From Candidatus Omnitrophota bacterium (GTDB taxonomy: Bacteria; Omnitrophota; Gorgyraeia; Zapsychrales; Zapsychraceae), in contig JAKQLT010000118.1 of the NCBI GenBank assembly GCA_029567025.1, positions 1-32,630 on the forward strand: 32,630 bases of DNA. The letters are read 5' to 3'. This document shows positions 8,192 to 17,566 of the stretch, one piece after another. Positions within the stretch are counted from its first letter, which is position 1. Every line of letters begins with the position of its first letter. Below the pieces are notes generated by a model. It was not told the origin of the DNA. It did no database searches and worked only from the letters and a program-made list of their open reading frames with translations. Position numbers and translations under genes: made by a program.

Positions 8192-10507
8192 ATGAAACAA
8201 AAGATTTTTTATATTTTTATTCTTTTATGTGTTGGTATTTTAATTTATTCCAACAGCTTGCATGGAGAATTTCAATTTGATGATGCCGGCTACATCCTTG
8301 AGGATCCCCACATTCGGCAATTTTCAACTCTTTGGTGGGAGGCAGGCTCTTGGAATATCCGTTTTATTTGTTTATTATCTTTTGCCCTTAATTATTATTT
8401 CCATAAAATTGATGTTTTTGGTTATCATCTGGTCAATTTGATTATTCATTTGTTAAATGCTTTATTGATATTTCAATTTATTCGTCTTTTATTATCCACG
8501 CCAAAGTTCAAGAAAGAAAAATGGCTTTCTCATAAAGATGGATTTGCTTTTTTGGTCGCGTTTTTATTTTTAACGCACCCGTTACAAACGCAATCCGTCA
8601 CTTATATTTCTCAACGTTTTGCCTCTTTCGCTACATTTTTTTATGTGGCCTCGATTTGTTTTTATCTTAAAGGTCGCATGGGAGATCTTAAGAAAAATAA
8701 AAATTTATTTTATTATTGGGCTTCCGCACTCACAGGGCTTTTGGGAATTTTTACTAAAGAAATTGTGTTTACGCTGCCTTTTGTGATTTTTCTTTTAGAT
8801 GTTTTGTTTATTCAAGAAGAAGGGAAATCTTTTAAAAAGTCTGGAACGGTTTTTTTCATTATCATGTTGTCTTTCGCGATGATTATTCCTCTGATGTACA
8901 AAATTTTTGGTGACACCTTGTTTTGTTTAAGAAATCCTTCGGAATCTCACGCCGGGGATATTGTCACGCCGGTTAATTATCTTTTGACTCAATTTCGCGT
9001 TGTTCCGATTTATATCAGATTGTTATTTTTTCCTTTGGGCCTTAACTTGGATTATGATTTTCCAGTTTCTTCAAGCTTGATAGAGCCCATTACTACATTA
9101 GGCGGATTAATATTTTTGCTGTTTGTAATTTGGCTGGGCTTTGTTTTATTGAAAAAGAATCGTCTCATCGCGTTTGGTATTTTCTGGTTTTTTATTACAG
9201 CGTCGATAGAATCGAGTTTTATTCCTATTAGGCATGTCATTTTTGAACATCGCACTTATTTGCCGTCAATAGGATTTTTTATCGCAATTGTCTTTGCGCT
9301 TTCGTCTGTTGTGAGAGATTTTAAAAAAGTCGCTCTTATCTTAAGCGTGATCGCGTGTATTTTTTCTTTTTTGACGTATGAACGCAATAAAGTGTGGAAA
9401 ACAAATGTTTCCTTATGGGAAGATGTTAAAAAGAAATCTCCTCAAAAATCGCGCCCCTATATCAATTTATGCGGGGCTTATTATAAAAAAGGCCAGCCAG
9501 ATAAAGCTTTGGAACATTGTAACCAGGCGCTTGAGTTAAATCCTTATTCTTTTAAAGCACGCAATAATCGCGGACTTATTTATGCGGGGAAGAAGCAATT
9601 CGGTCTTGCGTTAGAAAATTTTAATGAGGCCTTAAAATTTCAGCCGGGGGCTAAAGATGTTTATAATAATCGTGGAAATCTTTATGTCAAACAAAAGCAA
9701 TATGATTTAGCGATTGAGGATTTTACCAAGGTTATAGCAGACAAATCTTTACAAGAGACAGGATTTAACAACCGCGGATTTGTTTATATTTTAATGGGGA
9801 AGTTAGACCTTGCGTTAGAAGATATCAATCGGGCGATCGAAATCAATCCTGTTTTAGCCGAGGCGTATCATAATCGCGCCCTTGTTTATACTAAAAAAGG
9901 GAAATATGATCTTGCTTTGAGAGATTTGGATAAGACGTTAAAATTCAAGCCGAATTATGCGAACGCTTATTTTTTAAAAGCGGAGATTTATACAACGTTA
10001 AAACAATATGAAAAAGCGATTGAGGCGTTTAATGTGTTAGAAAAAATAACCCCGCAAGATTTTAAAGTGTACGCGCAACGCGCCAATATTTATTTTGAAC
10101 AGGAAAATTCTTTTTTAGCATTAGAAGATCTCGCCCGCGCGATTAAAGTCGCCCCAGAAGAGCCAGATGTTTATTATAATCGTGGCAACATTTATTATGC
10201 TTTAAGGCAGTTGAAAGAGTCTAATGAGGATTATTCTCAAGTGATCGCATTGAATCCGCAACATTTTCAGGCCTTGAATAATCGCGGGAATATTTATCGG
10301 GATGAAAAAAAATATGATGAAGCGATTTCTGATTACACCAGGGCTTTAGAGATCAATTCGGAATTGGCAATTGTGTATTTTAATCGGGCAATGGCTTTTA
10401 AAGCTAAGGAAGATTATCAAAATGCGCTTAAAGATTTTTTAAAGGCGCAAGAATTGGGATATCCTGTGTCAGAGAAAATTCTTCAAGAAATTAGAAAAAA
10501 GATGTAA
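8192..10507 (+). CDS. TMTC/PMT-like polytopic membrane protein with C-terminal TPR array (putative glycosyltransferase)
   Basis: Many hydrophobic segments in the N-half; N-terminal FQFDDAGYILEDPHI; C-half of about 10 TPR units (e.g. AYHNRALVYTKKGKYDLALRDLDKTLKFKP). Confidence 0.75.
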   Translation: MKQKIFYIFILLCVGILIYSNSLHGEFQFDDAGYILEDPHIRQFSTLWWEAGSWNIRFICLLSFALNYYFHKIDVFGYHLVNLIIHLLNALLIFQFIRLLLSTPKFKKEKWLSHKDGFAFLVAFLFLTHPLQTQSVTYISQRFASFATFFYVASICFYLKGRMGDLKKNKNLFYYWASALTGLLGIFTKEIVFTLPFVIFLLDVLFIQEEGKSFKKSGTVFFIIMLSFAMIIPLMYKIFGDTLFCLRNPSESHAGDIVTPVNYLLTQFRVVPIYIRLLFFPLGLNLDYDFPVSSSLIEPITTLGGLIFLLFVIWLGFVLLKKNRLIAFGIFWFFITASIESSFIPIRHVIFEHRTYLPSIGFFIAIVFALSSVVRDFKKVALILSVIACIFSFLTYERNKVWKTNVSLWEDVKKKSPQKSRPYINLCGAYYKKGQPDKALEHCNQALELNPYSFKARNNRGLIYAGKKQFGLALENFNEALKFQPGAKDVYNNRGNLYVKQKQYDLAIEDFTKVIADKSLQETGFNNRGFVYILMGKLDLALEDINRAIEINPVLAEAYHNRALVYTKKGKYDLALRDLDKTLKFKPNYANAYFLKAEIYTTLKQYEKAIEAFNVLEKITPQDFKVYAQRANIYFEQENSFLALEDLARAIKVAPEEPDVYYNRGNIYYALRQLKESNEDYSQVIALNPQHFQALNNRGNIYRDEKKYDEAISDYTRALEINSELAIVYFNRAMAFKAKEDYQNALKDFLKAQELGYPVSEKILQEIRKKM

Positions 10508-10544
10508 TTTTGAAACTGTATTATTTAAAAAGAAGGTGGTGGTT

Positions 10545-11252
10545 ATGAATAATGAAATTACACAGATGAGGCCTGGAATTTCTTTAGGGCAAGTTTTTAA
10601 AAAGTCTTTGAATGTTTATTATAAATATTTTATTGATTTTATTTCTTTGAGTTTAATTTATGCGATTTCGGTAGCGCTTATTCGCATGATATTGAAAAAA
10701 ACTTGGGGGGATCAGACATTTGTGATTTTTATCACAGTCATGCTTAATACGGTTATTCTGTGCCGTATTAGCGTCGCGCTCATTTATATGGCATCTAAAA
10801 AATTGTTTAATCAGGATTTAGTGGACTCTTCACAAGCTTTTGAAAAGACGCAAGGATTTTATATGAATTATCTTATGGTTTATTCTGTCGTTTTTTTATT
10901 GATGGGGATAGGATTTCTTTTGTTTATTATTCCGGGTTTTTATATTGGAACGATTTTTCTTTTTGCGGACGCGTTGGTTGTTTTGGAAAGGAAAAATTTT
11001 CAAGAGGCTTTTACCCGTAGCCGCCAACTTGTGCAAAATTATTTTGGCATAGTCTTTTTATTCTTGATGGTTATCATTACGATTTCTTTATCTCCGATAT
11101 TTTTACTCAAATTATTAGGCCCTGCGCACCTGAATATTATAAAGAATTTTAGCGATCTTTTTTCCGCGTTATTTATTCCTTTTTATATGATTGCCCAAGT
11201 TCAGCTTTATTATAAGATTAAAGAACATATGGCCGCAAAAGAGATTTTATAA
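10545..11252 (+). CDS. Multi-pass membrane protein of unknown function
   Basis: Several hydrophobic helices; AGAAGG Shine-Dalgarno at 10531-10536 favours ATG at 10545 over the tracked GTG at 10536. Confidence 0.65.
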   Translation: MNNEITQMRPGISLGQVFKKSLNVYYKYFIDFISLSLIYAISVALIRMILKKTWGDQTFVIFITVMLNTVILCRISVALIYMASKKLFNQDLVDSSQAFEKTQGFYMNYLMVYSVVFLLMGIGFLLFIIPGFYIGTIFLFADALVVLERKNFQEAFTRSRQLVQNYFGIVFLFLMVIITISLSPIFLLKLLGPAHLNIIKNFSDLFSALFIPFYMIAQVQLYYKIKEHMAAKEIL

Positions 11253-11327
11253 AAATTTTTAATCAATGTGCTATTTTTTGCTTTTTGCCATATTGTCAGA
11301 TATACTTGCGTTGGAAGGGGAAATGAT

Positions 11328-11723
11328 ATGGATATTATAAAGAAGCTATTAATCATAACTTTTTTTGTTTATGGCGTTTTGTTTGCGGTTCATATGAGTC
11401 ATGCGCAACAAAACTCGACTAAAGAGACTGTTGTGGCTTTTGAGAAAAATATTATAAAGACCGTTTCTGCTATTGAACAAAGAACAGAAATTGCAAAAAA
11501 ATGCTGGCAGGATGTTTGGACTGATTTTCAAAAAGCGAAAAAGAATATGGCTTATATTATAAGAGAAGGCAGAAAAAATGTTTTTTATTTCAAAGCAAAG
11601 ATACAAAGCGTTAAAGAAGCCCTTGTTAAAAAGAAAGAGTTTTTTCAGGATTTTTTTAAAGATTTCCAGTTGAGTCAAAAACACGCAGATCATTTCTTAA
11701 AAGAAACCTTTCAGCGGATGTAA
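11328..11723 (+). CDS. Small exported helical protein of unknown function
   Basis: Signal-peptide-like start MDIIKKLLIITFFVYGVLFAVHMSHAQ then charged, helical sequence; GGAAGGGG RBS favours ATG at 11328. Confidence 0.55.
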   Translation: MDIIKKLLIITFFVYGVLFAVHMSHAQQNSTKETVVAFEKNIIKTVSAIEQRTEIAKKCWQDVWTDFQKAKKNMAYIIREGRKNVFYFKAKIQSVKEALVKKKEFFQDFFKDFQLSQKHADHFLKETFQRM

Positions 11724-11758
11724 GGCCGATTTTCTTTCATAAATCCTTTCCTTTTTTC

Positions 11759-11787
11759 TTGTTGTCTTTCCTACTTCGATATAGAAT
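11759..11787 (+). promoter_or_regulatory. Putative sigma70-type promoter for xseAB
   Basis: TTGTTG - 17 bp - TAGAAT upstream of xseA. Confidence 0.35.
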
Positions 11788-11830
11788 GCTTTCTGTCAAT
11801 TCGTGAGTTCGACCATTTATAATAAAAAAT

Positions 11831-13156
11831 ATGGATAAGAAATTCTTTTCTGTTTCAGAGTTAAATATTCTTATTAAAGAAGTTCTCAATATGGGATTTC
11901 CCCAGGCGCTTTGGGTCTGCGGGGAAATTCAGCAATTCAATCGCAGTAAAAATAAGAAACACATTTTTTTTCAATTGGTTGAGAAAGATAAACAAACACA
12001 TGATGTCAAGGCCTGTATTGATCTTGTCATTTGGGAAACGCGTAAACAGTATATTGAGAGCGTCCTTAAGAAAGCAGAAAACGCGTTTGAATTAAAAGAT
12101 GATATTGAAGTGAAATTCGCATGCCGAGTGGATTTTTATCCTCCGCATGGAAAAGTTCGCTTGATCGTTGAAGATATCGATCCTGTGTATACATTAGGAA
12201 AGATCGCTCAAGAAAAACAACGATTAATCGCTTTATTAAAAGAAAAAGGAATCTTAGATAAAAATAAAACATGCCTGTTGCCTCTTGTGCCTCTTTCTAT
12301 CGGACTGATTACTTCTGATGATTCTGCGGCTTATAATGATTTTTGTTCTGAATTAAGAAAAAGCGGGTTTCATTTCTCGGTGATTTTACGTAATACTATT
12401 ATGCAAGGGAAGAACGCCGAGAATGATGTCTGCCGAAGTTTAGATATTTTAAGTCAACGAAAGGATATTGATGTGATTATTATTACGCGGGGAGGAGGAT
12501 CGATTACGGATTTGAGTTGTTTTGATAGTCAGAAAATAGCCGAGAAAATAGCGTCTGTTTCAGTACCAGTTCTCACCGGTATCGGCCATGAAATTGATAC
12601 AACGATTACAGATTTGGCCGCGCATACATTTCAAAAAACCCCAACCGCCGTGGCGCAATTTATCGTAGTTCAAATAACAGAATTCTTGCGGCAGATGGAT
12701 GAACATAGCCAGCATATTATTGATTTATCTCAAGAGAAAATTCGTCAAGAAAAACAATTATTAAAGAAAATAGCGAATGACCTTGAATCTCAAACTCGGG
12801 GATTATTAAAACAACAGCATACAAAAATTATTCAATTCTTAGAATTTATGAAACATCGGCCTAAGGTATTCCTTAAAAATGCGCAAAAAGAATTAGAGGA
12901 GAAAAAAAAGATTTTTAAGAAAGCTATTGTTGTGGGATTGCAGGGTTATAATAAGCGATTAGAACATTTTGAGAAATTAATAAAGGCCTTTCATCCGCAA
13001 AATACGTTAAGGCGCGGATTTTCTATTACAAGAGGCCAGGATAGAAAAATATTAAAAAGCGTTAAAAATCTTAAGAGGGATGAATCGCTTATAACAGAAA
13101 TTTCGGATGGGTTCATCACAAGCCGAATTTCTGAAATTAAAAAAGGGAGGGCATAA
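11831..13156 (+). CDS. xseA: Exodeoxyribonuclease VII large subunit
   Basis: FSVSELNILIKEVL, LWVCGEIQQFNRS, IITRGGGSITDLSCFD, GIGHEIDTTITDLAA; followed by xseB with an overlapping start. Confidence 0.92.
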   Translation: MDKKFFSVSELNILIKEVLNMGFPQALWVCGEIQQFNRSKNKKHIFFQLVEKDKQTHDVKACIDLVIWETRKQYIESVLKKAENAFELKDDIEVKFACRVDFYPPHGKVRLIVEDIDPVYTLGKIAQEKQRLIALLKEKGILDKNKTCLLPLVPLSIGLITSDDSAAYNDFCSELRKSGFHFSVILRNTIMQGKNAENDVCRSLDILSQRKDIDVIIITRGGGSITDLSCFDSQKIAEKIASVSVPVLTGIGHEIDTTITDLAAHTFQKTPTAVAQFIVVQITEFLRQMDEHSQHIIDLSQEKIRQEKQLLKKIANDLESQTRGLLKQQHTKIIQFLEFMKHRPKVFLKNAQKELEEKKKIFKKAIVVGLQGYNKRLEHFEKLIKAFHPQNTLRRGFSITRGQDRKILKSVKNLKRDESLITEISDGFITSRISEIKKGRA

Positions 13157-13362
13157 TGGCGGAATTCAAATATACTAAAGCGATGAAAAGATTAGAAGAA
13201 ATTGTTGAGAAAATTGAATCAGAAGAAATTGATGTGGATGAATTATCTACACACGTGAAAGAGGCGGTAGCGCTTATTAAGACATGCAAAGACCGTATTG
13301 AAAAAGCAGAAATTGATATTAAGAAAGTCGTTGATGATTTAGATACAGAAACAGCGGGGTAG
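13156..13362 (+). CDS. xseB: Exodeoxyribonuclease VII small subunit
   Basis: 68-aa helical protein, KYTKAMKRLEEIVEKIESEEIDVDEL, overlapping xseA stop. Confidence 0.9.
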   Translation: MAEFKYTKAMKRLEEIVEKIESEEIDVDELSTHVKEAVALIKTCKDRIEKAEIDIKKVVDDLDTETAG

Positions 13363-13370
13363 AATTTCTT

Positions 13371-14279
13371 ATGTTAGCTATTTCGACTTCATGGAATTAT
13401 CAACCGCAGAGCGATTTAAAGGCGTGGTTATCTTCTGTCAAAGATTTGGGATTTGATGGCTTAGAGATTAATTATTCTTTTTCGCGAGAGCATTTAAAGG
13501 AATTGCCAGCGCTTTTAAAACAATTTAAATTAAAAGTCGTGAGTATTCATAATTTCTGCCCGCTTCCTGATGATGCGCCGTCGCCTCGACACGCGTCGAA
13601 TTATTATAGAATTTCTGCTTTAGATGAAGAAGAGCGTCAAAAAGCAGTTTTATGGACGAAAAAAACTATTGATACGGCTCAACAATTTGATGCACAAGTG
13701 GTTGTTATTCATGCCGGAACGGTTGAACTCGACGAAGACGAAAGGTTTCCAAAATTCTTTCAATTATATAGAGAAGGAAAAAAGGATTCTAAAGAGTTTA
13801 AAGAAGAGCGCGAACGCATTTTGCATCAAAGAAAATTATATATTTCAGGGCATTTGGAGGCTTTAAATCGAAGCTTTGAAGAAATAATGCATTATGCTGA
13901 AAAAAATAAGATAAAAATCGGTTTAGAATCGCGTTATTATCCGACAGAGATCCCGAATTTTGAGGAAGTAGATTATTTTTTAAACCAGTTTTATAAACAA
14001 GGTATGTTTTATTGGCATGATGTGGGCCATGCGGAAATCAATGAGAGGTTAGGTATTTATTCGCATAAGAAAATTTTAGAAAAATATCAAGATAAAATGA
14101 TCGGCGTTCATTTGCATGGTATGGATGGACGCTATGACCATAAAGCGCCTTTTATGGGTGATTTTGATTTAGGAAAATATCTTCAATATTTTAAGGCGCC
14201 TGTTATAAAAGTGGTTGAAACCCATCAATCATTGCCAGAAGAAATGAAAGAAGCCGTGTGTAAACTTATTTGTTATTAA
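13371..14279 (+). CDS. Sugar phosphate isomerase/epimerase-like TIM-barrel protein (xylose isomerase-like / AP endonuclease 2 family)
   Basis: GFDGLEINYSF, VVVIHAGTVE, IGLESRYYPTE, YWHDVGHAEI, GVHLHGMDG, KVVETH. Confidence 0.8.
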   Translation: MLAISTSWNYQPQSDLKAWLSSVKDLGFDGLEINYSFSREHLKELPALLKQFKLKVVSIHNFCPLPDDAPSPRHASNYYRISALDEEERQKAVLWTKKTIDTAQQFDAQVVVIHAGTVELDEDERFPKFFQLYREGKKDSKEFKEERERILHQRKLYISGHLEALNRSFEEIMHYAEKNKIKIGLESRYYPTEIPNFEEVDYFLNQFYKQGMFYWHDVGHAEINERLGIYSHKKILEKYQDKMIGVHLHGMDGRYDHKAPFMGDFDLGKYLQYFKAPVIKVVETHQSLPEEMKEAVCKLICY

Positions 14280-14305
14280 AGGGCATTTCAAAAAGAAATT
14301 TTTGT

Positions 14306-14333
14306 TTGCATCGATGTTTAAAGGTGTTATAGT
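14306..14333 (+). promoter_or_regulatory. Putative sigma70-type promoter upstream of tRNA-Arg leader
   Basis: TTGCAT - 16 bp - TATAGT in the intergenic region, about 180 nt before the tRNA. Confidence 0.4.
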
Positions 14334-14430
14334 TTATTCTCAAAATTGTTTTAGGCTCTTTATCAAAAAAATATTTTTTATAATTTGCACCCACCTTTAA
14401 CGAAAGACTTGTTAAGGGTCACGCAACTTA

Positions 14431-14523
14431 TCTAGAAAAGATTTAATGGAAGTTTGCGCCCATCTCTGTGAGATGGCTTAATTTCTCTGAAAAGGATTTA
14501 GTGGTCATTTGCGCCCATAGCTC
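14431..14523 (+). repeat. Degenerate tandem repeat incorporating the 5' end of the tRNA-Arg gene
   Basis: TCTAGAAAAGATTTAATGGAAGTTTGCGCCCATCTC (14431-14466) vs TCTCTGAAAAGGATTTAGTGGTCATTTGCGCCCATAGCTC (14484-14523). A more degenerate GCACCCA copy lies at 14387-14393. Confidence 0.65.
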
Positions 14524-14584
14524 AATTGGATAGAGCATCAGTCTTCGGAACTGAGTGTTGGGGGTTCGATTCCCTCTGGGCGCG
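14511..14584 (+). tRNA. tRNA-Arg, anticodon TCG (discriminator G; CCA not encoded)
   Basis: Cloverleaf: acceptor GCGCCCA/TGGGCGC, D-arm GCTC...GAGC, anticodon arm TCAGT-CTTCGGA-ACTGA, T-arm GGGGG-TTCGATT-CCCTC. T-run follows. Confidence 0.95.
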
Positions 14585-14665
14585 TTTTTTCTTTCGATGG
14601 ACACGTTTCAGGGTATAAAATAATTATTCAGCGCTTTTTCGATAATAAAATTTAAAATTTATATC

Positions 14666-15766
14666 ATGCCGACAGATCAGAAACTTCAAAAAACACCGCT
14701 TTATCAAAAACACCTTTCCTTAAAAGCCAAAATGGTTGAATTTGGCGGATGGGAAATGCCTGTGCAATATGAAGGCATTTTAGCGGAATATCAACAGACA
14801 AGAACAAGGGCTTCGATTTTTGATACCTCGCATATGGGCGAATTTGTTTTACAAGGAGATTGTCTTAAAAACGGGCTTAATCGTTTGGTGACGATGGGGA
14901 TTGTAGATATGCCGTTAAAGACGTGTCGATATGGATTTCTTTTGAATGAGCAAGGCGGCGTTATTGATGATTTAATTGTTTTTAGAGAAGAAAAAGAAAA
15001 ATGGTTTATGGTTGTGAATGCCTCGACCATTGACAAAGATTTTCAGCATATGAAAAAACATTTAACGCCTCAAGCGGATTTTATCAATCTTTCCTCTTCA
15101 ATAGGAAAGATTGATTTGCAAGGCCCCTTAGCGCGTGAAATTTTAAGTTCTTTGGTTGCAGATATAAAAAAATTAGATTATTATACATTTGACTTTTTTC
15201 ATTTATTGGGGCATAACGTCCTTATTAGTCGTACCGGTTATACAGGTGAGTTAGGATATGAAATATATTATCCTGCGCAAGAAATAGGAAATGTTTGGGA
15301 TGTCCTTTTGAAAAAAAATGAAGTGAAGCCGGCAGGATTAGGCGCTCGGGATGTCCTTCGATTAGAAGTTGGTTATAGTTTGTACGGTCACGAGCTTTCT
15401 GACGTAATTACGCCTTTAGACGCAGGATTAGATCGATTTATTGATTTTAATAAAGATTTTATCGGCCGGGATGTTCTTTTAAAACAAAAAGAAGAAGGAT
15501 TAATAAAAAAGAGTATTGGGTTTGTTTCTGATAGCCGACGGGCTCCACGGGCAGGACAAATCCTCTTTGATGCGTCAGGGCAGAAAATAGGTTCTGTTAC
15601 GAGTGGGAGTTTCAGCCCTCATTTAGAAAAAGGGATTGGATTAGGGCTTGTGTTATCCGTTATGAAAGAAAAAGGAGCTCCTGTTTTCTTCGGAACTGAA
15701 AATAGTAAAGAATCAGCAAAGATATCAGGAAAAATATTTTACAAAAACGGGACATTAAAAAATTAG
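14666..15766 (+). CDS. gcvT: Glycine cleavage system T protein (aminomethyltransferase)
   Basis: TPLYQKHLSLKAKMVEFGGWEMPVQYEGILAEY, SRTGYTGELGYEIY, GLGARDVLRLEVGYSLYGHEL. Confidence 0.95.
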   Translation: MPTDQKLQKTPLYQKHLSLKAKMVEFGGWEMPVQYEGILAEYQQTRTRASIFDTSHMGEFVLQGDCLKNGLNRLVTMGIVDMPLKTCRYGFLLNEQGGVIDDLIVFREEKEKWFMVVNASTIDKDFQHMKKHLTPQADFINLSSSIGKIDLQGPLAREILSSLVADIKKLDYYTFDFFHLLGHNVLISRTGYTGELGYEIYYPAQEIGNVWDVLLKKNEVKPAGLGARDVLRLEVGYSLYGHELSDVITPLDAGLDRFIDFNKDFIGRDVLLKQKEEGLIKKSIGFVSDSRRAPRAGQILFDASGQKIGSVTSGSFSPHLEKGIGLGLVLSVMKEKGAPVFFGTENSKESAKISGKIFYKNGTLKN

Positions 15767-15778
15767 AGGAGAAAGGTG

Positions 15779-16165
15779 ATGGATATTCAAAATGATTTTT
15801 TCTATACGAAAGAACATGAATGGGTAAGCATTGAAGATAATATAGCTACAGTTGGTATTTCTGATTATGCGCAAGAGGCCTTAGGAGATATTACTTTTGT
15901 TGAACTTCCGCATGTTGAGGATGAAATAGAACAATTCGGACAGATTGCGTCTGTTGAATCTGTCAAAGCCGCGAGTGATATTTTTTCTCCTATTTCTGGA
16001 AAAATTATTGAAGTCAATACAGACCTGGAATCACAGCCGGGCCTGATTAATAAATCTCCCTATCATAAAGGATGGATAGCAAAAATTGAAGTCTCGGACT
16101 CGGAAGAACTTTCTAATTTGATGAACGCCGAGGAGTATGAAAATTTCTTAGAATCTGAAGGATAA
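15779..16165 (+). CDS. gcvH: Glycine cleavage system H protein
   Basis: YTKEHEWVSIEDNIATVGISDYAQEALGDI and lipoyl-Lys motif ESVKAASDIFSPISG; RBS AGGAGAAAGG before ATG 15779. Confidence 0.95.
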   Translation: MDIQNDFFYTKEHEWVSIEDNIATVGISDYAQEALGDITFVELPHVEDEIEQFGQIASVESVKAASDIFSPISGKIIEVNTDLESQPGLINKSPYHKGWIAKIEVSDSEELSNLMNAEEYENFLESEG

Positions 16166-16222
16166 TTATTTTCTTTCCTTTGTTCTCTACATGAGAAGTA
16201 AAAGAGCGGAGTTATTGTTACC

Positions 16223-17563
16223 TTGATCCCTTATATTCCCCATACACACAATGATGTTGAAGAAATGCTTAAGGTGATTGGCGTTTCTTCCATTAATGAT
16301 TTATTTGGCGATATCAAAACGCATCACGCCCCGCGATCGTTTCAATTACCGCAAGGAAAATCTGAATTTGAAGTGGTGGAATATTTAAAAAAGGTTGCGG
16401 CGAAGAACAGATCTAACTTGATTCCTTTTATTGGCGCGGGTTATTATGATCATTATATTCCTTCTGCGATAAGCGCCCTTGTTTCTCGTGGAGAATTTTA
16501 TACAGCTTATACGCCTTATCAGCCAGAATGTTCTCAAGGAACTTTACAAGCGTTATATGAATTTCAAAGTTCTATTTGTACCTTAACCTCAATGGAGGCG
16601 GCTAATGCGTCTGTTTATGAAGGAGGTACAGCCCTTTATGAAGCGGCGATGATGGCGATACGCATCACCAAACGACCTAAAATTATTATGGATAGCGGCG
16701 TAAGTCCTATTTATCGTAAGATTATAAAATCATATACCAGTAATTTGAATTTTGAATTTCAAGAAACACCTGTGATACATGGAAAAGCAGACCGTGCCTC
16801 CATAGAAAGATTATGTGATAAAAAAACAGCGGCGATCATTGTTCAAAATCCGAATTTTTTTGGCGTTATGGATGATCATAGTGATATTGTCGAGAAAGCG
16901 CATAGTCAGGGGATTTTGGTCATCCAAAGCGTGTATCCTATTTCTTTAGGATTATTAAAAACGCCGGGAGAAATGGGCGTTGATATCGCGACTGGCGATG
17001 GCCAAAGTTTAGGATTATCTTTGAATTTTGGCGGTCCTTATTTCGGGTTTATGACAACGCGTAAAAAGTATATTCGTCAAATGCCAGGACGTATCGTCGG
17101 GCAGACGGTTGATGGTCAAGGCCGGCGTTGTTTTGTTAATACGCTTCAGGCACGCGAGCAACATATCCGTCGAGAAAAAGCCACATCGAATATTTGTACG
17201 AACGCGGCGTTGTGCGCCCTTCAAGGATTGATTTATCTTTCTTTGTTAGGAAAAGAAGGGATCAGAGAATTAGCCGAATTGAATTTTCATAAAGCTGAAT
17301 TTATGCGGCGAGAACTTGAAAAAATCAAATGGGTTGTCGTGAAGCGGTCTTCGGCTACATTTAATGAATTTACTGTTTGTTTGCCGCAAAGTGCTTCTAT
17401 AGTTGTTGAGCAAATGGTTGATAAAGGATTTGCCGCTGGATTTCCTTTAGGGCGTTACTATAAAGAAATGGAAAATTATCTTTTGATCTCTGTGACAGAA
17501 AAAAGGACTAAAGAAGAAATAATAAAATATGCGCAAGCATTAAATAATATTTTGAATGGTTAA
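16223..17563 (+). CDS. gcvPA: Glycine dehydrogenase (decarboxylating) subunit 1 (TTG start)
   Basis: FIGAGYYDHYIPSAISALVSRGEFYTAYTPYQPECSQGTLQALYEFQS; followed by gcvPB. Confidence 0.93.
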   Translation: MIPYIPHTHNDVEEMLKVIGVSSINDLFGDIKTHHAPRSFQLPQGKSEFEVVEYLKKVAAKNRSNLIPFIGAGYYDHYIPSAISALVSRGEFYTAYTPYQPECSQGTLQALYEFQSSICTLTSMEAANASVYEGGTALYEAAMMAIRITKRPKIIMDSGVSPIYRKIIKSYTSNLNFEFQETPVIHGKADRASIERLCDKKTAAIIVQNPNFFGVMDDHSDIVEKAHSQGILVIQSVYPISLGLLKTPGEMGVDIATGDGQSLGLSLNFGGPYFGFMTTRKKYIRQMPGRIVGQTVDGQGRRCFVNTLQAREQHIRREKATSNICTNAALCALQGLIYLSLLGKEGIRELAELNFHKAEFMRRELEKIKWVVVKRSSATFNEFTVCLPQSASIVVEQMVDKGFAAGFPLGRYYKEMENYLLISVTEKRTKEEIIKYAQALNNILNG

Positions 17564-17566
17564 ATC

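Noticed and set aside
9460-10500. DNA tandem repeats in the TPR region
   Set aside because: Similarity is explained by protein-level TPR units, not by a separate DNA repeat.
11349-11693. 114-aa minus-strand ORF
   Set aside because: Antisense to an exported-protein gene with a good RBS; Phe/Leu/Ile-rich translation typical of a shadow ORF in AT-rich coding DNA.
13624-13866. 80-aa + strand ORF (also 19929-20120, 30658-30855, 32052-32261)
   Set aside because: Out-of-frame ORFs inside clear coding regions; no motif support.
14384-14523. CRISPR-like array
   Set aside because: Only two to three degenerate copies containing tRNA 5' sequence; no uniform repeat/spacer pattern and no cas genes.
14585-14665. 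Glycine riboswitch upstream of gcvT
   Set aside because: Only about 80 nt between the tRNA and gcvT, with no recognisable glycine aptamer architecture.
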